This document shows, piece by piece, positions 61,474 through 64,000 of a stretch of 64,000 nucleotides of DNA; position 1 is the stretch's first letter; each line of letters begins with the position of its first letter. Source of the DNA: Rhodococcus rhodnii (GTDB taxonomy: Bacteria; Actinomycetota; Actinomycetes; Mycobacteriales; Pseudonocardiaceae). The DNA is taken from the NCBI GenBank assembly GCA_000720375.1, contig JOAA01000016.1, forward strand, positions 1-64,000. The letters run 5' to 3'. Made by a program: the position numbers and the translations under genes. The notes beneath the pieces are model-generated. The model had not been told where the DNA came from. It saw nothing but the letters and a program-made list of their open reading frames with translations, and ran no database searches.

Positions 61474-62268
61474 CTAAAGGAGCTGGTCGACCTGCTCGGC
61501 GACGCGGGCCAGGCCCTTCAGGGACTCCGCAGTTGAACGCGGGTGCAACGCATGCACGGCGAGGCGGAAAAGCAACGCCTGCAGCATGGTCTGCGGCCAC
61601 TCGGCAAGGTGGGACCACCGGCCGATGATGCCATCGTCGGCGCCACCCCACGCCAACGCGTCCACGACGACGACAGCGGCAGCCCACTCCGGCGGCCGCC
61701 AGTAAGGACGGAAATCGATCAGCCCAGGGTCGGCGTCCCCGACAAAGAGGACGTTGCCGAACAGGTCGCCGTGGACAACCTGCTTGGTGAGCTTCGGCGG
61801 CTTCTGCTTGGCGTTGAGCTCGGCGAACAGCTCGCCACCCCGGTCGGGTTTTAACGGCATCTCCAACTCGCCGCTGGAGACCCGGTCGGCGACGGCGAAG
61901 ACGTCCTGACGGGCATCGATGAACCGCGGCCTCGGCAGACTCTTGAGTGCTTCGTGCAGCGTGAGCGAAACCGAGATGACCTCATCATGCCGCGGCTCAG
62001 CATGGCCCTCGATGAACCGATACGCGGCCCAGCCACCGACGACCCACCGGCCGTCCGTGCTCCTTAACGGGCGCCCGATACGCAGGCCGGGGACGTGCAG
62101 TTCGCCCAGGGCCTTCGCGACCCATGCGGCTTCGGCGGGGCTGCTGGCCGGCTTGAAGGCGCCGTCCCCGCATCGCCACATCGGACCGGCGTCAATCAAC
62201 TCCGGCTCCGCGTCCCTGGCGCCGAACGCGGCGCGGACGTGTGGTGGAGGCGGCTTCGGAGTACCCAT
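61474..62268 (-). CDS. TIGR02569 family protein (aminoglycoside phosphotransferase-like fold)
   Basis: A 264-residue actinobacterial protein with a kinase-like fold. The catalytic loop is VVHGDLFGNVLF and the metal-binding motif is PGLIDFRPYWRPPEWAAAVVVVDAL, both as in aminoglycoside phosphotransferases. The N-terminal lobe (PSSPAEAAWVAKAL-like segment) is atypical. The substrate is unknown. In M. tuberculosis the homologue (Rv3205c) lies directly downstream of moeZ, as here. The palindromic repeat copy 3 separates the two genes. Confidence 0.85.
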   Translation of the reverse strand: MGTPKPPPPHVRAAFGARDAEPELIDAGPMWRCGDGAFKPASSPAEAAWVAKALGELHVPGLRIGRPLRSTDGRWVVGGWAAYRFIEGHAEPRHDEVISVSLTLHEALKSLPRPRFIDARQDVFAVADRVSSGELEMPLKPDRGGELFAELNAKQKPPKLTKQVVHGDLFGNVLFVGDADPGLIDFRPYWRPPEWAAAVVVVDALAWGGADDGIIGRWSHLAEWPQTMLQALLFRLAVHALHPRSTAESLKGLARVAEQVDQLL

Positions 62269-62326
62269 CGGCAGGCACGCTACCGCGTCCCGGGCCGATA
62301 GCCAGCCCCGCCACGCCTTCTTCTTC

Positions 62327-62372
62327 CTCGTGAGTGTTTTGGCCGGTTAGAACCGGCCAAAACACTCACGAG
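62327..62372. repeat. 46-bp palindromic repeat, copy 3 (between co-directional genes)
   Basis: This is the most perfect copy: arms CTCGTGAGTGTTTTGGCCGG and its exact inverse around a TTAGAA centre. It starts 2 nt after the moeZ stop and ends 59 nt before the TIGR02569 gene start (leftward transcription). Unlike the other two copies it separates genes on the same strand, so a terminator function would uncouple moeZ from its neighbour. Confidence 0.92.
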
Positions 62373-62374
62373 GC

Positions 62375-63556
62375 TCAGTACGTCGGCAGGCTCGGGTCCA
62401 CGTCCCTGGCCCAGCCGAGGACACCGCTGCCCACGTGCACCGCGTCGGCGAACCCGGCCTTGTGCAACGCGGCGAGCGCCTCGGCCGACCGCGCACCGGA
62501 CTTGCAGTGCAGCACGATCGGCTTGTCCTGCGGCAACTGCGCCAACGCCTCGCCGGACAGGATCCGGTCCTTGGGAATCAGCACCGCGCCCGGGATCGAC
62601 ACGATCTCGTACTCGTGCGGCTCGCGGACGTCGATCAGCGCGAAGTTGTCGCCCCGGTCGAACTTTTCCTTCAGTTCGCGCGGGGTGATCGTCGAACCCG
62701 CCGCTGCCTTCTGGGCGTCATCCGACACGACACCGCAGAACGCGTCGTAGTCGATCAGCTCCGTGATCTTCGGGCTTTCCGGGTCCTTGCGGATCTTGAT
62801 CGTCCGGTAGGACATCTCCAGTGCGTCGTAGACCATCAGCCGGCCCAGCAGTGGCTCGCCGATGCCGGTCAGCAGCTTGATCGCTTCGGTCACCATGATC
62901 GAACCGATCGACGCGCAGAGCACGCCGAGCACTCCGCCTTCCGCGCACGACGGGACCATGCCGGGAGGCGGGGGCTCCGGGTAGAGATCGCGGTAGTTCA
63001 GGCCTTGGCCGTTCGGGGCGTCTTCCCAGAAGACGCTCACCTGGCCTTCGAACCTGAAGATCGAGCCCCAGACGTACGGCTTGCCCAGCAGCACCGCGGC
63101 GTCGTTCACCAGGTACCGGGTCGCGAAGTTGTCCGTGCCGTCCAGGATCAGGTCGTAGTCACGGAAGATGTCCAGCGCGTTTTCCGAGTTCAGGTGCGCC
63201 TCGTGCAGGTTCACCTTGACGAACGGGTTGATCTCCGCGATCGACTCGCGGGCCGACACCGCCTTCGGCTTGCCCACGTCCGATACGCCGTGGATCACCT
63301 GGCGCTGCAGGTTCGACTCGTCCACCACGTCGAAGTCCACGATCCCGAGCGTGCCGACTCCCGCGGCCGCCAGGTACAGCAGCGCCGGGCTGCCCAGGCC
63401 GCCTGCACCGACGACCAGCACGCGAGCGTTCTTCAGTCGCTTCTGACCGTCGACTCCAACATCTGGGATGATCAGGTGCCTGCTGTAGCGGGCCACCTCG
63501 TCCTTGGTCAGCTCCGCAGCGGGCTCTACCAGCGGCGGCAGCGAACTACTGGGCAT
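62375..63556 (-). CDS. moeZ: Adenylyltransferase/sulfurtransferase MoeZ
   Basis: A 393-residue E1-like enzyme. The ThiF/MoeB domain (about residues 15-275) has the nucleotide-binding motif VVGAGGLGSPALLYLAAAGVG, the RYLVNDAAVLLGKPYVWGS region and CAEGGVLGVLC. The C-terminal rhodanese domain (about 295-390) carries the active Cys in VLHCKSGARS. MoeZ adenylates and sulphurates sulphur carriers such as MoaD and ThiS, supplying molybdopterin, which nasA needs. The ATG is preceded by AGGAGGAG. Position and direction match M. tuberculosis Rv3206c. Confidence 0.95.
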   Translation of the reverse strand: MPSSSLPPLVEPAAELTKDEVARYSRHLIIPDVGVDGQKRLKNARVLVVGAGGLGSPALLYLAAAGVGTLGIVDFDVVDESNLQRQVIHGVSDVGKPKAVSARESIAEINPFVKVNLHEAHLNSENALDIFRDYDLILDGTDNFATRYLVNDAAVLLGKPYVWGSIFRFEGQVSVFWEDAPNGQGLNYRDLYPEPPPPGMVPSCAEGGVLGVLCASIGSIMVTEAIKLLTGIGEPLLGRLMVYDALEMSYRTIKIRKDPESPKITELIDYDAFCGVVSDDAQKAAAGSTITPRELKEKFDRGDNFALIDVREPHEYEIVSIPGAVLIPKDRILSGEALAQLPQDKPIVLHCKSGARSAEALAALHKAGFADAVHVGSGVLGWARDVDPSLPTY

Positions 63557-63630
63557 CGACTCCTCCTAAGCGTCTATCCCAATCCAACACCGCGAAGGCC
63601 CGTTAGCTTCCGAATGCCCACAATGCGGGA

Positions 63631-64000
63631 TCAGCCCGCCGGCTTGCCCTGCGGGTTGGGCCACGGGTTGATCTTGCAGACCTTCCCGTCCGCCTTCACC
63701 GGGTCCCGCGTGCCCGGGACAGCGTCGTTGAGCTGGGCAACGTAGTCGTTGTTCACGCCGAACGTCTGCTGCATCATCACCGGCGCCAGCCCGTCGGCCT
63801 GCGCGCAGCCTTCGTGGCCACGGCCGAACGCGTGACCAACCTCATGGTTGATGGCGTAGATCCGGTAGCTGCCGATGTCCCCGTTGAACGCCAACGCGCC
63901 ACGCACCCAACGGGCGAGGTTGATGACAACCCTGCCGTCACGTGACAACCGGCACGACGACTCGTACGGAATCGTGCGCCCACAGAGTTTGTGGGTCGTC
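63631..64000 (-). CDS. DUF3152 protein with a metalloprotease-like motif, 5' end outside the window
   Basis: The C-terminal 122 residues of a DUF3152 protein; the start lies beyond the right edge. The visible part opens with LCGRTIPYESSCRLSRDGRVVINLARW and contains the zinc-type motif NHEVGHAFGRGHEGC (HExGH plus a downstream His), then the late VMMQQTFG segment. Members are secreted or membrane-anchored and have unknown substrates. The gene precedes moeZ as in M. tuberculosis (Rv3207c). The remaining length cannot be judged. Confidence 0.88.
   Translation of the reverse strand, partial: TTHKLCGRTIPYESSCRLSRDGRVVINLARWVRGALAFNGDIGSYRIYAINHEVGHAFGRGHEGCAQADGLAPVMMQQTFGVNNDYVAQLNDAVPGTRDPVKADGKVCKINPWPNPQGKPAG

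Noticed and set aside
1..64000. CRISPR arrays, rRNA and tRNA genes
   Set aside because: No regularly spaced repeats and no cloverleaf or rRNA-like sequence were seen on reading both strands; a tRNAscan run would be decisive.

Overview
The window is high-GC actinobacterial DNA. GTG starts, GlnR-like boxes, an ESX/PPE-EspG module, AdnAB, MoeZ, DUF3152 and TIGR04222 proteins point to the order Pseudonocardiales (an Amycolatopsis, Kibdelosporangium or Lentzea-like genome). The genus cannot be fixed from the sequence alone. Genes are packed tightly, often with 4-nt ATGA or GTGA overlaps. I see no tRNA, rRNA or CRISPR array.

Left part (1-34 kb). A probable ISAs1-type transposase fragment lies at the left edge. 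It is followed by SURF1, a TIGR04222 membrane protein, a secreted GH18 chitinase and CobD. A three-gene Wadjet type III-like SMC operon (JetA-JetB-JetC; 4.3-11.1 kb) comes next, without a recognisable JetD nuclease. An ESX effector module (helical protein, DUF3558 lipoprotein, PPE-like protein, EspG chaperone; 12.0-15.1 kb) is followed by two PH-domain membrane proteins, gluconokinase and an F420/PPOX oxidoreductase. A leftward operon then holds DUF2207, an M16 peptidase pair and NudC. Next are tandem Pro-rich zinc metallopeptidases, LexA, a K+ channel with an RCK domain, a DoxX-like protein and the AdnB/AdnA helicase-nuclease.

Middle (34-48 kb). Two converging operons and a nearby gene form an exopolysaccharide locus. 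The rightward operon encodes two Agd3-like (CE18) deacetylases, a PelF-like GT4 glycosyltransferase, a PelG-like membrane protein, a nucleotidyltransferase and an NAD-dependent epimerase. The leftward operon encodes a UDP-sugar dehydrogenase, a second epimerase and a GH114 (Ega3-like) protein. A secreted GH135 (Sph3-like) protein with an FN3 domain lies beyond. This matches all five functional classes of the fungal galactosaminogalactan cluster, in a bacterium, and is the most interesting system in the window.

Right part (48-64 kb). An alpha/beta hydrolase, an orphan LuxR-type regulator and an alkyltransferase-like protein (PWHR) are followed by two small secreted or membrane proteins. A leftward nitrate assimilation region comes next: NasA, an electron-transfer flavoprotein, a NarK-type transporter, NirB, NirD, a HemD-winged-helix fusion and a sirohydrochlorin chelatase. 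Candidate GlnR boxes lie before nasA and nirB. The window ends with a TIGR02569 protein, MoeZ and a 5'-truncated DUF3152 protein.

The genes nudC, K+ channel, adnB, adnA, lipV-like, ATL, TIGR02569, moeZ and DUF3152 occur in the same order as in Mycobacterium tuberculosis (about Rv3199c to Rv3207c, from memory). The polysaccharide and nitrate modules therefore look like additions to an old backbone. A 46-bp palindromic repeat occurs three times (16944, 43605, 62327) at gene ends and supplies the stop codon of three neighbouring genes.
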